From JAAELZ01 sp965237995 (lineage in GTDB: Bacteria > Pseudomonadota > Gammaproteobacteria > Arenicellales > Poriferihabitantaceae), in NCBI GenBank assembly GCA_965237995.1, contig CBDEGO010000006.1, positions 1 through 64,000 of the forward strand: a DNA stretch of 64,000 nt, given 5' to 3'. Of this stretch, positions 1-9,079 are shown one piece after another. How positions within the stretch are numbered: the first letter of the stretch is position 1; the number at the start of each line of letters is the position of its first letter. A model generated the notes under the pieces. The model ran no database searches. It saw only the letters and a list, made by a program, of their open reading frames with translations, and was not told the origin of the DNA. Both the position numbers and the translations under genes were made by a program.

Positions 1-126
1 TAACATATTGCACTTGAGCAAATTTCGCGTTAGACTTGTAACTAGAGTCTGGGTTCAGCTCAACTCTGCGCTCGGTTATCCCCTTTCAACAGACACCCCA
101 AACTGTATGAAAAAGCTGAGCATTTT

Positions 127-160
127 AAAGCCCCTTGGTTCGCCAAGGGGCTTTACTTTT
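127..160 (+). terminator. Intrinsic terminator
   Basis: A perfect 12-bp stem (127-138 with 143-154) closed by a TTCG tetraloop is followed by a T-rich tract. It reads on the plus strand and would end a transcript entering from the left edge. The window opens with TAA, which could be the stop codon of that upstream gene. Nothing else supportable is seen in 1-126. Confidence 0.85.
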
Positions 161-234
161 ACTTCAAGTTCCAAGATGCTTTATACAGTGGCGGATATTC
201 TTAAACATTCTAGATAAAAATCGTAGAATATAGA

Positions 235-1269
235 ATGAAGCTCGATCAACAACTGTATTTCAAATTAGATTACCATAAATTTAGATTCCCATTGCGCTTG
301 CTAGTGGGTTCGATCTTGGGTGTGGGTGCCACTGCTTTGGTGTTATGGGAGCTGCCCGCCGTGAATGCGTTCTCTGTCGTATTGGGCTCTTATAGCGTAA
401 TCACATTAGTTCTATGGTTTAGCCAGCATTTCTTAAAGCGCTTGAGTGCGGTGAATGGTGCAGTGATTGCATGGATGATTGGCGCTGTTATTATTTTAGG
501 CGTCTATTGGCTACTCCCCATAGGCAGGCATATTTCAATTATTTTCGGGCAAGAACTAGCGCATCTGATTAACGCATCAGCTAGTTTGAATAACGGGTAT
601 TTGTGGATATTAGCCCTGTTTGTGTTGCCGATATGTATCGGTTATGAGCAATTGATGGCCGTTCGTAATGAACTCCACGAGTCTGAAGCGAAAAGTGCTG
701 TTTCTGATCTTGATTTTCGAATTCGACCGCATTTCCTGTTTAATAGCTTGAACAGCGTTGCCACGCTAATTCACCAAGACCCTAACCGCGCTGAAGAAGG
801 CTTAATGGATTTGGCGGATATGTTCCGATCCATCATGACGGATAAGCGCAATATGGTCCCGCTAAGCTCTGAGCTTTCTCTGGCGGAACAGTATATTGGG
901 CTTGAAAAAATGCGTTTAGGTGATCGACTCAAAGTCGAATGGTTGATGGAAGGGATCGATCAAGAAGCGCAACTGCCCATTTTAACCCTACAACCGCTCT
1001 TGGAAAATGCGATTTATCATGGCATCGAGACTAGATTGCGCGGCGGTACCGTCATGATTAAGGGGCGTCAAAATGAAGATTATGTATATATTAGTATTAT
1101 TAACCCTAAGTCAGAAGTGAATAAGCCCGTTCGTAAGGGGAATCAGATCGCACAGCAAAACCTGATTGACCGATTCGATTATTTATTTGAAGGTGAAGGG
1201 TCATTACAAATGGTGCAGACCGACAGTTTTTACACCATGACTATCAAATTTCCGAGAAATCTATCTTGA
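235..1269 (+). CDS. LytS/AlgZ-type sensor histidine kinase
   Basis: Membrane sensor kinase of the LytS/YehU/AlgZ family (His_kinase domain plus HATPase_c). Hydrophobic segments at about residues 20-60, 75-97 and 122-138 form the sensor part. The phospho-acceptor box RPHFLFNSLNSV puts the histidine at 166, and the ATPase N-box LLENAIYHGI lies near residue 255. At 344 residues the length is normal. These kinases usually sit beside a LytTR response regulator, as algZ-algR do in Pseudomonas. No such partner is visible here, so it must be left of the window or elsewhere. There is no Shine-Dalgarno site. A TAGAAT hexamer (224-229) ends five bases before the ATG, so the mRNA may be leaderless. The input signal is unknown. 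Confidence 0.85.
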   Translation: MKLDQQLYFKLDYHKFRFPLRLLVGSILGVGATALVLWELPAVNAFSVVLGSYSVITLVLWFSQHFLKRLSAVNGAVIAWMIGAVIILGVYWLLPIGRHISIIFGQELAHLINASASLNNGYLWILALFVLPICIGYEQLMAVRNELHESEAKSAVSDLDFRIRPHFLFNSLNSVATLIHQDPNRAEEGLMDLADMFRSIMTDKRNMVPLSSELSLAEQYIGLEKMRLGDRLKVEWLMEGIDQEAQLPILTLQPLLENAIYHGIETRLRGGTVMIKGRQNEDYVYISIINPKSEVNKPVRKGNQIAQQNLIDRFDYLFEGEGSLQMVQTDSFYTMTIKFPRNLS

Positions 1270-1312
1270 GTTTCACGCTAGATAAATAGGTCAATTTACG
1301 CATTTATGGGGC

Positions 1313-1341
1313 TATACAACAACAAATTCAGCGGTTAGAAT
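1313..1341 (+). promoter_or_regulatory. Putative rpsU promoter
   Basis: TATACA (1313-1318) and TAGAAT (1336-1341) are separated by 17 bp. They are followed by a GC-rich discriminator, ACGCGCCC, of the kind found at ribosomal and stringently controlled promoters. The -35 box matches consensus at only four of six positions. Confidence 0.5.
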
Positions 1342-1378
1342 ACGCGCCCTTTTTATAAAACCATAACGGAGAGTGTAT

Positions 1379-1594
1379 ATGCCTAGCATACGTGTAAGGC
1401 AAGACGACTTTTTTGACGTAGTATTGCGTCGCTTCCGCCGATCGTGTGATCGTGCTGGTGTTTTCACAGAGTCGCGCCGTAAAGAATTCTACGAAAAACC
1501 AACGTCTATTCGTAAGCGTGAGAAAGCCGTGTCAGAGCGACGCGAATCAAAGCGCGCTTCTAGAGGCCGTATTCGCCGCCGCCACGCCTGTTAA
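1379..1594 (+). CDS. rpsU: 30S ribosomal protein S21
   Basis: Small basic protein of 71 residues beginning MPSIRVRQDD. It carries the family signature around RRFRRSCDRAGV and RRKEFYEKPT and an Arg/Lys-rich tail. It joins the 30S subunit and helps initiation on natural mRNAs. The ATG at 1379 is preferred over the in-frame GTG six bases earlier because it matches the conserved N-terminus and has a GGAGAG ribosome binding site five bases upstream. yqeY follows 62 bp later. The usual rpsU-dnaG-rpoD order is broken: dnaG is not in the window and rpoD is 53 kb away. Confidence 0.97.
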   Translation: MPSIRVRQDDFFDVVLRRFRRSCDRAGVFTESRRKEFYEKPTSIRKREKAVSERRESKRASRGRIRRRHAC

Positions 1595-1656
1595 GTTAGG
1601 TTTCTGGCAATTCACTATTAAGCTGTCCTAGCTTAAGTAAAGTACCCTCTATACCC

Positions 1657-2106
1657 ATGTCGATGAAAGATCGCATTGCTGCGGATATGAAAACAGCAAT
1701 GCGTGAAAAAGATACTGTGCGCCTGGAGGCCGTGCGCCTGCTGCGTGCGGCGATTCAGCGTATTGAAGTTGATGAACAAACCGAGTTAGACGATGCTGGC
1801 GTGCAATTAATTTTGCAAAAGATGGTCAAGCAAAGTAATGAGTCAATTAAGCAATTCAGCGCTGGCGGTCGTCAAGACTTAGTCGATAAAGAGGCAAGTA
1901 GCCTCGCCGTTATCGAGGTGTATCTGCCCGAGCAACTGAGTAAAGCTGAAGTTGAGAAACTGGTTGCCGAAGCGATTGATAAGGTCGGTGCGTGTGAACA
2001 GTGTGACATGGGTAAGGTCATGGGTATCTTGAAAAAACAATTACAAGGTCAAGCTGATATGGGCACCGTCAGTCAGCTGGTCAAGAAAATACTTACCAAC
2101 GGGTAG
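1657..2106 (+). CDS. GatB/YqeY domain-containing protein
   Basis: A 149-residue YqeY-family protein. The family resembles the C-terminal tRNA-binding region of amidotransferase subunit GatB, and its exact role is unresolved. Seen here are the N-terminal helical part (MKDRIAADMKTAMREKD, VRLLRAAIQRIE) and the C-terminal GatB-like part (EVYLPEQLS, DMGKVMGILKKQLQGQADMG). It lies directly after rpsU, the conserved neighbourhood of this family. A second ATG at 1663 is an equally possible start. No strong ribosome binding site is visible. Confidence 0.9.
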   Translation: MSMKDRIAADMKTAMREKDTVRLEAVRLLRAAIQRIEVDEQTELDDAGVQLILQKMVKQSNESIKQFSAGGRQDLVDKEASSLAVIEVYLPEQLSKAEVEKLVAEAIDKVGACEQCDMGKVMGILKKQLQGQADMGTVSQLVKKILTNG

Positions 2107-2236
2107 GGTTTTCCTTTGTAGTTTGTACCTATAGCGTCTCTATCAAGCCAACGGAAGGGCTACTATAGTTAAGGGTGTAGTCATACATCTATTAGATAAT
2201 GACATCCCATCTGTCTTACTCCATAAATTCTGATTC

Positions 2237-2986
2237 ATGCGCGCTTTCGCAATTTTATTTTTCCTCTTTGTTGGTTTAGGCTCTGTTCAAGCAGCCACTC
2301 AGCTTGATTTTGTAGTCAAACAAAATACGCGGGCTGAAACGTTGTCAATGTATGTTCGAGATCACCAGGTGCTGATTTCCGCGCCAAATAAAGCCGTAAA
2401 CTCAGTTGTTTTTGATGCAAACAAACAATCGATAGTTATTTTGGATCATGGACGAAAAACGTATTCAACACTGGACCAAGCTACGCTTTCCCAGATTGTA
2501 CAATTGGCAGAGTCGGTCAGTGAAGTAGCAAAGGCGCAAGGTGGTGTCTTGGGCGACTTATTTAGTTCGTTAGGGTTTGATAGCGCCCTTGGTAAAAAAA
2601 GCACCGTCACTCTTCACGATAAACAAGAGAAAATTAAAATTGCAGGTTTAGAATGCGCGGTGAAGGAAGTGCACGAAGATGAAAAGCTTGCGACGCGCCT
2701 ATGTGTGCGTGAATCACTACCCATTACACAACTAGAAAGTCAAACGCTCAACAAATTTATCCAATTTGGTCAAAGCGTCTCTAATCAAGCGGGTAGTTTG
2801 TTGCAAAACTTTGGTGTAACCTTCCCTGTCTTACCTTCCACACAATTGAAACAGTTTATTCTTGGATTTGATAGCTTTGGAGACGAGCCCGTTAAAGCGA
2901 GGCTAACCAGCATTACACCCGCGAAACTACTCGAAGAAGATTTTGCCATTCCTGCGGATTATCAGGAAAAGTCTCTACCGATCTAA
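2237..2986 (+). CDS. Exported hypothetical protein (DUF4412-like)
   Basis: A 249-residue protein with a clear signal peptide (MRAFAILFFLFVGLGSVQAA, cleavage near residue 20). The mature part is mostly beta-strand and resembles DUF4412-type periplasmic proteins in layout: a start such as TQLDFVVKQNTRAETLSMYV, then a segment like SVVFDANKQSIVILDHGRKTYSTL. Two cysteines (in GLECAVKE and TRLCVRE) could form a disulphide. The function is unknown. The gene converges on lpd across a 47-bp gap. A TAAATT hexamer (2224-2229) ends seven bases before the ATG and no Shine-Dalgarno site is seen. Confidence 0.7.
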   Translation: MRAFAILFFLFVGLGSVQAATQLDFVVKQNTRAETLSMYVRDHQVLISAPNKAVNSVVFDANKQSIVILDHGRKTYSTLDQATLSQIVQLAESVSEVAKAQGGVLGDLFSSLGFDSALGKKSTVTLHDKQEKIKIAGLECAVKEVHEDEKLATRLCVRESLPITQLESQTLNKFIQFGQSVSNQAGSLLQNFGVTFPVLPSTQLKQFILGFDSFGDEPVKARLTSITPAKLLEEDFAIPADYQEKSLPI

Positions 2987-3033
2987 CTAAACTTCTACCC
3001 TTAAAGCACAGCAGACCGGCACTGCTACGGCGT

Positions 3034-4464
3034 TCAATTCGCTTTATGGATAGCGCTTTTACTCAGGCCAAGTGCCGCTTCTTTTAACGCTTCGGATAAG
3101 GTTGGATGCGCATGAATCGTGCGCCCTAAGTCTTCTGCACTAGCTTGATATTGCATCGCAAATACCGCTTCGGCTAATACTTCTGAAGTATGATTTCCGA
3201 TCATATGCACACCGAGAATTCTATCGGTGTGTTTATCACTAATCACTCGAATTTGCCCACCTGTCTCCCCCGAGGCCTGAGCGCGACCAGAGGCCGCAAA
3301 TGGGAAATTAGCGGAGATAAATTCAACGCCCGCCTCTTTTAGTTCGGTTTGCGTTTTACCCACCCAAGAGATTTCAGGGTGAGTATAAATAACAGAGGGA
3401 ATGCAATCATGATCAAGCGTATGGTGCGCGCTTCCCGCAATGCTTTCAGCGACATGTACGCCTTCTTCAGAGCCTTTGTGTGCAAGCATTAAACCTCTGA
3501 CTACGTCACCGATCGCCCAGACTCCCGCGACACTTGTTTGGCAATATTGATCAACACTAACTCGGCCACGTTCGTCTAGGTCAACCCCACAATCAGGGGC
3601 CAACAAACCGTCGGTATTAGGTTTTCGCCCAACTAAAACAGCGAGCTTTTCTGTTTTAATTTTATAGGTTTCGCCCTTCTGTTCGTATTCAACAGTGACC
3701 GACTTACCAGATTTTGTCGCTGATTGAACCATCGCCCCGAGTTCAACATTAAGCCCTTGTTGCTTAAACGCCCGGCTAGCTTCACGAGAAATTTGTGGTT
3801 CTAGCATAGGCAAGAACGTATCCATCGCTTCTAGTAGCGTCACTTCGGCGCCTAATTCATTCCAAACACTACCTAGTTCTAACCCAATAACGCCAGCACC
3901 CACTATCGTCAGTGATTTGGGTACTTTATTCAAAGCCAATAAATCTTCAGAATCAATAATCGACTCGTGATCAAAAGGCATACTGCTAAGCTCTATTGGG
4001 GTGGACCCTGTTGCGATGATGATATTTTCTCCGCTAAGTGTATGTGTTGTTTTATTGGTTTTAGTATCAATAACCGTTACATTTTTGCCCGCTAGTAACC
4101 GTCCGCGACCGTAAAAAGGGGTCACCTTATTGGCTTTGAACAGTTGCGCTATGCCGCCGGTTAATTTTTTTACCACATCCTCCTTACGTGCTTGCATGGC
4201 CTCAATGTCAATAGTGGCTTTGCCAACCTTTATGCCATGCTCTTTAAGTTTATGTTGCGTGCTCGCATAAAGCGCTGCGCTTTCGAGTAGCGCTTTCGAG
4301 GGAATGCAGCCTACATTAAGGCATGTACCACCAAGCACGCCTTCACCATCACGTTGCCATTCATCAATACACGCCGTGTTAAGCCCTAGCTGAGCACAGC
4401 GAATTGCCGCAACATATCCAGCAGGACCAGCGCCAATTACAATCACATCAAAATTTGTAGCCAT
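3034..4464 (-). CDS. lpd: Dihydrolipoyl dehydrogenase (E3)
   Basis: A 476-residue flavoprotein disulphide reductase that reoxidises dihydrolipoamide of the 2-oxoglutarate dehydrogenase complex with NAD+. Seen are the FAD-binding GAGPAGYVAA at residues 11-20, the redox-active disulphide GGTCLNVGC (C48, C53), the NAD-binding GAGVIGLELG in the middle, the second FAD motif AIGDVVRG, and the C-terminal active-site HAHPTLSEA. It is the last gene of the sucA-sucB-lpd operon, six bases after sucB. It probably also serves other lipoamide complexes, but no pyruvate dehydrogenase genes are visible here. Confidence 0.96.
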   Translation of the reverse strand: MATNFDVIVIGAGPAGYVAAIRCAQLGLNTACIDEWQRDGEGVLGGTCLNVGCIPSKALLESAALYASTQHKLKEHGIKVGKATIDIEAMQARKEDVVKKLTGGIAQLFKANKVTPFYGRGRLLAGKNVTVIDTKTNKTTHTLSGENIIIATGSTPIELSSMPFDHESIIDSEDLLALNKVPKSLTIVGAGVIGLELGSVWNELGAEVTLLEAMDTFLPMLEPQISREASRAFKQQGLNVELGAMVQSATKSGKSVTVEYEQKGETYKIKTEKLAVLVGRKPNTDGLLAPDCGVDLDERGRVSVDQYCQTSVAGVWAIGDVVRGLMLAHKGSEEGVHVAESIAGSAHHTLDHDCIPSVIYTHPEISWVGKTQTELKEAGVEFISANFPFAASGRAQASGETGGQIRVISDKHTDRILGVHMIGNHTSEVLAEAVFAMQYQASAEDLGRTIHAHPTLSEALKEAALGLSKSAIHKAN

Positions 4465-4470
4465 AATTTT

Positions 4471-5709
4471 TTACTTTAATTCGAGCAGTAAACGCGTTGG
4501 GTCTTCAATGCTGTCTTTTATTGACACGAGGAACTGTACTGCTTCTTTACCATCCACAATGCGATGATCATAAGATAAAGCAAGGTACATCATCGGTCGA
4601 ATAAGCACTTCTCCATTCACGGCTACAGGGCGTTGTTGAATCGCATGCATGCCTAAAATGGCACTTTGCGGCGGATTCAGAATAGGTGTAGATAACATGG
4701 AGCCAAAAGTGCCACCGTTTGTGATGGTAAAAGTGCCACCAATTAATTCGTCCATCGAGAGAGAGCCAGTTTGTGCGCGTGAGCCAAAGTCGCGGATGCC
4801 CAATTCAATATCTGCAAAGCCTTGGTTTTGTGCGTCTCGAATAATGGGTACGACTAAGCCACGTGGTGACGACACGGCGATACCTATATCACAAAAATTA
4901 GACTTAATCACGTCCGTGCCATCAATATGCGCATTGACCATGGGAAAACGTTGTAAGGCGGCGACGGACGCTTTTACAAAAAAGGACATAAACCCAAGTT
5001 TGGATTGATGCTGTTCAATGAATGTCTCTTTGTATTTTTTCCGAAGGTCCATAATCGCAGACATGTCCACTTCATTAAACGTGGTTAACATGGCCGTGCT
5101 TTGCTGAGCGTTAACCAAGCGTTTTGCAATAGTCTGGCGCAAACGGCTCATCGGCTCGCGTACCTGCTCACGCTCGGCGTTAGCCACATTTGCCGCATTT
5201 GCCACATTTGTATTACTGGGTGATGGGGCAGGTGTTTCTGCTGGCGAGGCTGCTGCAGGTGCTGTTGTCTCAGCACTCGGCGGAGTGGCGATATGGTTTA
5301 ATACATCCTCTTTTAAGATGCGGCCCTTGTCACCCGTACCAGTTATTTGGCTCGACATTAAGTTGTGTTCTTTGAGAAGTGCTTTAACTGCTGGGCCGTA
5401 AGCGGCTTGCTCTGTTGCATCAGTAGCCGTGCTTTCGATGCTTGGCGCGGCTTCTACGCTTGCTTCAATAGCTCCAGCTTCAAATAAACATAGCAGATCG
5501 TTGTCACTGACCACTGCCCCAATTTCGGCTTTAATTTCAGCGATAGTGCCATCAGCGGGTGCGGGTACTTCCAGTACAATCTTGTCGGTTTCAAGGTCGA
5601 CCAGATTTTCGTCGCGTTTAATGGGTTCTCCTGGCGCTTTGTGCCACTGTAAAATGGTCGCATCAGCGACTGACTCGGGAAGAGCGGGTACTTTGATCTC
5701 GGTAGACAT
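4471..5709 (-). CDS. sucB: Dihydrolipoyl succinyltransferase (2-oxoglutarate dehydrogenase E2)
   Basis: A 412-residue E2 core that transfers succinyl groups from lipoamide to CoA. The N-terminal lipoyl domain carries the DLETDKIVLEV motif with the lipoylated lysine at about 43. The peripheral-subunit-binding domain follows at about 105-140 (YGPAVKALLKEHNL, GKGRI-like GDKGRILKEDV). The C-terminal catalytic domain ends with SYDHRIVDG. The Ala/Pro linker at about 143-185 includes a small internal repeat (NVANAANVANA) built from near-identical DNA units. The gene is 18 bp downstream of sucA and 6 bp upstream of lpd. Confidence 0.96.
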   Translation of the reverse strand: MSTEIKVPALPESVADATILQWHKAPGEPIKRDENLVDLETDKIVLEVPAPADGTIAEIKAEIGAVVSDNDLLCLFEAGAIEASVEAAPSIESTATDATEQAAYGPAVKALLKEHNLMSSQITGTGDKGRILKEDVLNHIATPPSAETTAPAAASPAETPAPSPSNTNVANAANVANAEREQVREPMSRLRQTIAKRLVNAQQSTAMLTTFNEVDMSAIMDLRKKYKETFIEQHQSKLGFMSFFVKASVAALQRFPMVNAHIDGTDVIKSNFCDIGIAVSSPRGLVVPIIRDAQNQGFADIELGIRDFGSRAQTGSLSMDELIGGTFTITNGGTFGSMLSTPILNPPQSAILGMHAIQQRPVAVNGEVLIRPMMYLALSYDHRIVDGKEAVQFLVSIKDSIEDPTRLLLELK

Positions 5710-5727
5710 AATATAGTGTTGGGTCGG

Positions 5728-8505
5728 TTAAGATTCGTCGATTGATAGAGCGCTGAGGATCAGCTTGCGCTGATTCTCGACAAATAAGCCGTAATAACCA
5801 ACGGCAGGAGCGGGTGATGATTGTCGGCCAGTATATTTAACGCGCGTGCCCTCTGGCATGCAACGATTAAGGTGATGACGTATTTGATACCAAGCACCTT
5901 GATTTTGCGGCTCTTCTTGGCACCAGATTATATCTTTCACATGGCTGTATGTTTTCAGCACGTTAATCAATATCTTTTCTGGAAAAGGATGTAACTGTTC
6001 AACTCGAATCAAGTGGACGTCCTTGATTTTTTGGTTGCGACGCTCTTCAAGTAAATCGTAATACACCTTACCAGAGCATAAAATCACACGCTTGCAGTTC
6101 TTTTTCGTTAGGCGATCAATTTCAGGAATCACGACCTCAAATTGACCCGTGCTTAAGTCTTCCACTGAAGACACCGCGAGCTTATGTCGCAGTAAACTCT
6201 TTGGTGTCATCACCACCAGTGGCCGCCTAAACGTACGTAGCATCTGACGACGAATCATATGAAATGCTTGCGCTGGGGTAGTCGGCACGCAGACTTGCAT
6301 ATTGGTGCCGGCCGTGAGCTGTAAAAAGCGTTCGAGTCGGGCAGACGAATGCTCCGCACCTTGACCTTCTTGGCCATGGGGTAGAAACAAGGTCAGCGCA
6401 CTTGCGCGTTGCCATTTTGAGTAACCACTGGCAATAAATTGGTCAATTACCACTTGTGCGCCATTGGCGAAGTCGCCAAATTGGGCTTCCCATATCACTA
6501 AAGTATGGGGGTCCGTGGTGGAGTAGCCATACTCAAAGGCGAGCACGGCTTCTTCTGAAAGTAGCGAATTAATTACCAAGAAGTTATTTTTATCTTTAGG
6601 GATCTCTCGTAGAGGAACGAAAGAATCGGCTTCTTTTTGGTTATGCACTACCGCGTGGCGATGAGAAAATGTACCACGACCGCAATCTTGACCTGAGAGC
6701 CGCACCGAATGGCCTTCTTTAAGCAACGAGCCGTAAGCCAGTATTTCCGCACAACCCCAGTCTATGGGTACTTTGCCTTGCGCCATCTCAACGCGTTCTT
6801 TGTAAACTTGGTCGATGCGCTTATGCACGCCAAATGAGTCGGGGATACTCTTGATTAGTTTATTACTAATCGCAACCAGCGTTTTAGCGGGGACAGTTGT
6901 GTCGGTTTTTTCATCCCAGTCTTTCCCAGAAAAACGTGCCCAATCGACCATTTTCTTGTTTGGGATGATAATTTGTCCGGCGGAGACGGTACCAGAATCT
7001 AATTGCGCACGATATGTGTCAATCATTTTGCCTGCTTCACCAGCGCTTATGGCGCCTTGCGCTTCTAGCTTCGCGGCATATAAGGCACGGGTGGTGTCTT
7101 TGCTGCGAATAGTTTTATACATCATTGGTTGGGTCAACGCCGGCTCATCAGCTTCGTTGTGCCCATGGCGTCGATAACAGATTAAATCAATGATGACGTC
7201 ATGTTTAAACTCACAGCGATAGGCTAAGGCCAATTCGATAGTCGCAATGACTTCATCTGGGTCATCGCCGTTAACGTGTAAGATGGGGGCTTGCACCATT
7301 TTAGCCACTTCTGTGCAATACAAGGTAGAGCGTGCATCTAGTGCATTGGTGGTAAAGCCAATTTGATTATTTACGATAATGTGTATGGTGCCGCCGGTTC
7401 CATAACCACGGGTAAGTGACATATTTAGCGTTTCCATCACCACACCTTGGCCAGCAAAGGCGGCATCGCCATGAATGACAACAGGTACAACCTGCTTGCG
7501 CTTAGTGTCTTCCCGCCGCTCTTGCCGCGCCCTTACTGAACCTTCCACCACTGGGTTGACAATTTCTAAGTGAGAAGGATTAAAGGCTAAGGCAACGTGT
7601 ACATGTCCACCACCTGTTTGAATGTCAGAAGAAAACCCCTTGTGGTATTTAACATCTCCTACTTCTTGGCCGGCATCTTCTAGTTCATATTGGCCTTCAA
7701 ATTCGGCGAATAAATCAGCGGGTGCTTTGCCCAAAATGTTGACTAACACATTAAGGCGGCCGCGATGCGCCATGCCAATCACCATTTCTTTCACACCTCG
7801 TTCGCCGCATTGTTGAATCAAGTCAGATAACATGGGAATAAGACTGTCGCCACCTTCCAGCGAAAAGCGCTTTTGGCCAACATACTTACGATGCAGATGC
7901 TGCTCCATCACCTCTGCGGCGGTCAGTTTATTTAGGATGAGCTTTCGTGCTTCGTCGTTGCGTGCTGGACGCACGGGGTAGGTTTCAATTTGCTGGCGTA
8001 ACCATTCGCGCTTATCTACCTCTGTTATGTAGCGATATTCAAATCCGATGGCTCCGCAGTAGATTTTCTCAGCATAATTTATGATGTCGCGCAGTGTTTT
8101 ACGCCCACCTTCCGCTAGATTGCCTGAGTCGAATACAGAGTCCATGTCTTGCTCAGAAAGCCCGTAGGTTTCGAGTGCGAGCTCAGACGGATTCGCTCGT
8201 GTCATCGCATTAAGTGGGTCTATTTGCGCTACGAGGTGACCAATACGTCGATAGTTATCGATTAATTGGGTCACTTGGGTTTGTTTATAAAACGCGCTTT
8301 TTACCCACTCTGCCGAGCCCGGTGCAATTTCTAAGGCTTGTTCGCTCGATTCGATCTCAGGCAATTCTGCAAACACAGATTGCCAGTGCGCGTTTACGCT
8401 ACTTGGGTCTTGTTGATATTGCAGGAAAAGCTGGTCGAGATAATTGGCGTTAGCACCGTTTAGAAACGTTGGGTCGGCGCGTCCGTTAGAACTTTGCTCG
8501 CTCAT
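5728..8505 (-). CDS. sucA: 2-oxoglutarate dehydrogenase E1 component
   Basis: A 925-residue thiamine-diphosphate enzyme that decarboxylates 2-oxoglutarate in the TCA cycle. The length matches the family (E. coli 933). Seen are the N-terminal E2-binding segment (FLNGANANYLDQLFLQYQQDP), GMAHRGRLNVL, the ThDP/Mg region HVNGDDPD and CYRRHGHNEADEP, and the C-terminal transketolase-like domain with EYGYSTTDP and GQEGQGAEHSSAR. It is the first gene of the sucA-sucB-lpd operon. Neither sdh nor sucCD flanks it in this window, unlike the enterobacterial arrangement. Confidence 0.96.
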   Translation of the reverse strand: MSEQSSNGRADPTFLNGANANYLDQLFLQYQQDPSSVNAHWQSVFAELPEIESSEQALEIAPGSAEWVKSAFYKQTQVTQLIDNYRRIGHLVAQIDPLNAMTRANPSELALETYGLSEQDMDSVFDSGNLAEGGRKTLRDIINYAEKIYCGAIGFEYRYITEVDKREWLRQQIETYPVRPARNDEARKLILNKLTAAEVMEQHLHRKYVGQKRFSLEGGDSLIPMLSDLIQQCGERGVKEMVIGMAHRGRLNVLVNILGKAPADLFAEFEGQYELEDAGQEVGDVKYHKGFSSDIQTGGGHVHVALAFNPSHLEIVNPVVEGSVRARQERREDTKRKQVVPVVIHGDAAFAGQGVVMETLNMSLTRGYGTGGTIHIIVNNQIGFTTNALDARSTLYCTEVAKMVQAPILHVNGDDPDEVIATIELALAYRCEFKHDVIIDLICYRRHGHNEADEPALTQPMMYKTIRSKDTTRALYAAKLEAQGAISAGEAGKMIDTYRAQLDSGTVSAGQIIIPNKKMVDWARFSGKDWDEKTDTTVPAKTLVAISNKLIKSIPDSFGVHKRIDQVYKERVEMAQGKVPIDWGCAEILAYGSLLKEGHSVRLSGQDCGRGTFSHRHAVVHNQKEADSFVPLREIPKDKNNFLVINSLLSEEAVLAFEYGYSTTDPHTLVIWEAQFGDFANGAQVVIDQFIASGYSKWQRASALTLFLPHGQEGQGAEHSSARLERFLQLTAGTNMQVCVPTTPAQAFHMIRRQMLRTFRRPLVVMTPKSLLRHKLAVSSVEDLSTGQFEVVIPEIDRLTKKNCKRVILCSGKVYYDLLEERRNQKIKDVHLIRVEQLHPFPEKILINVLKTYSHVKDIIWCQEEPQNQGAWYQIRHHLNRCMPEGTRVKYTGRQSSPAPAVGYYGLFVENQRKLILSALSIDES

Positions 8506-8702
8506 TAGTTAACAACCATAGATATGTGATTAGGTCTGGTTGATTATTAACTATTGGACCAATTCTGACTAGGGTTAATTAAATTAATTCGAGAAATTTG
8601 GTTTGTTTTTTATGCAGATTTAGGCATTTTTAGCGAATTTCATCAGTCATTTAAAGACGTTTACAGCCATTTATGAGAGATTAACGAAATCATCTAATTT
8701 TA

Positions 8703-8757
8703 TTGACGTATACCATATATAGGGGCATAATCTACGCCCAGATACAACATATAGTTA
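8703..8757 (+). promoter_or_regulatory. nrdJ promoter with two NrdR boxes
   Basis: TTGACG (8703-8708), a 17-bp spacer and CATAAT (8726-8731) form a good sigma-70 promoter. Two 16-bp elements resembling the NrdR box (core CTATATATAG type) lie at 8710-8725 (core CCATATATAG) and 8742-8757 (core CAACATATAG), each with one core mismatch. They start 32 bp apart, three helical turns, which is the usual NrdR spacing. The first box fills the -35/-10 spacer and the second covers the region just after the expected start site at about 8738. This is a classic repression geometry for the ATP/dATP-sensing regulator NrdR. Confidence 0.75.
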
Positions 8758-9079
8758 TTTGAGCTTTTAGATTCAACACATAACTAACATTTCCTAAGTG
8801 TTTGATATCGTGCAGTTGCTTTAAAAGTGTAAAGATGACTTCAGGGCTATTGAGGCCATCTAAATAATAGCCCTAAGTGAGAGCTAATAACCGAGCAGGC
8901 CACAATACAGTTGGCTAGGAATGCTCGAAATGGAGTGTAACCGTATGAGGTGGGTTGTTGGTGTTGCCAATAATCTACGAGTGAGTGAGCGCTTAACAAT
9001 AATAGCGCCTAAATAAAGTAACGAACGAGCATTTTATTTAAGTGCTGTTCGTTGCTCATAACTAAATTAACAGGAAACA
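8738..9079 (+). other. Long structured 5' leader of nrdJ
   Basis: About 340 nt separate the predicted start site from the nrdJ ATG, and no reading frame of note occurs there. Several perfect or near-perfect hairpins are visible. They are a 9-bp stem (8843-8851 with 8866-8874), a nested stem (8892-8897 with 8922-8927, inner 8899-8902 with 8912-8915), and a 10-bp stem with one bulge (9021-9031 with 9043-9052) ending about 20 nt before the AGGAAA ribosome binding site. I do not see the conserved boxes of the adenosylcobalamin riboswitch. The upstream part, 8506-8702, is the sucA side of the intergenic region and shows nothing definite. Confidence 0.5.

Noticed and set aside
8..217. 69-codon plus-strand frame at the left edge
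   Set aside because: It runs straight through an intrinsic terminator and has no protein-like composition.
8738..9079. Adenosylcobalamin riboswitch upstream of nrdJ
   Set aside because: The leader is long and structured and the enzyme needs B12, but the conserved B12-box and core segments are not visible.
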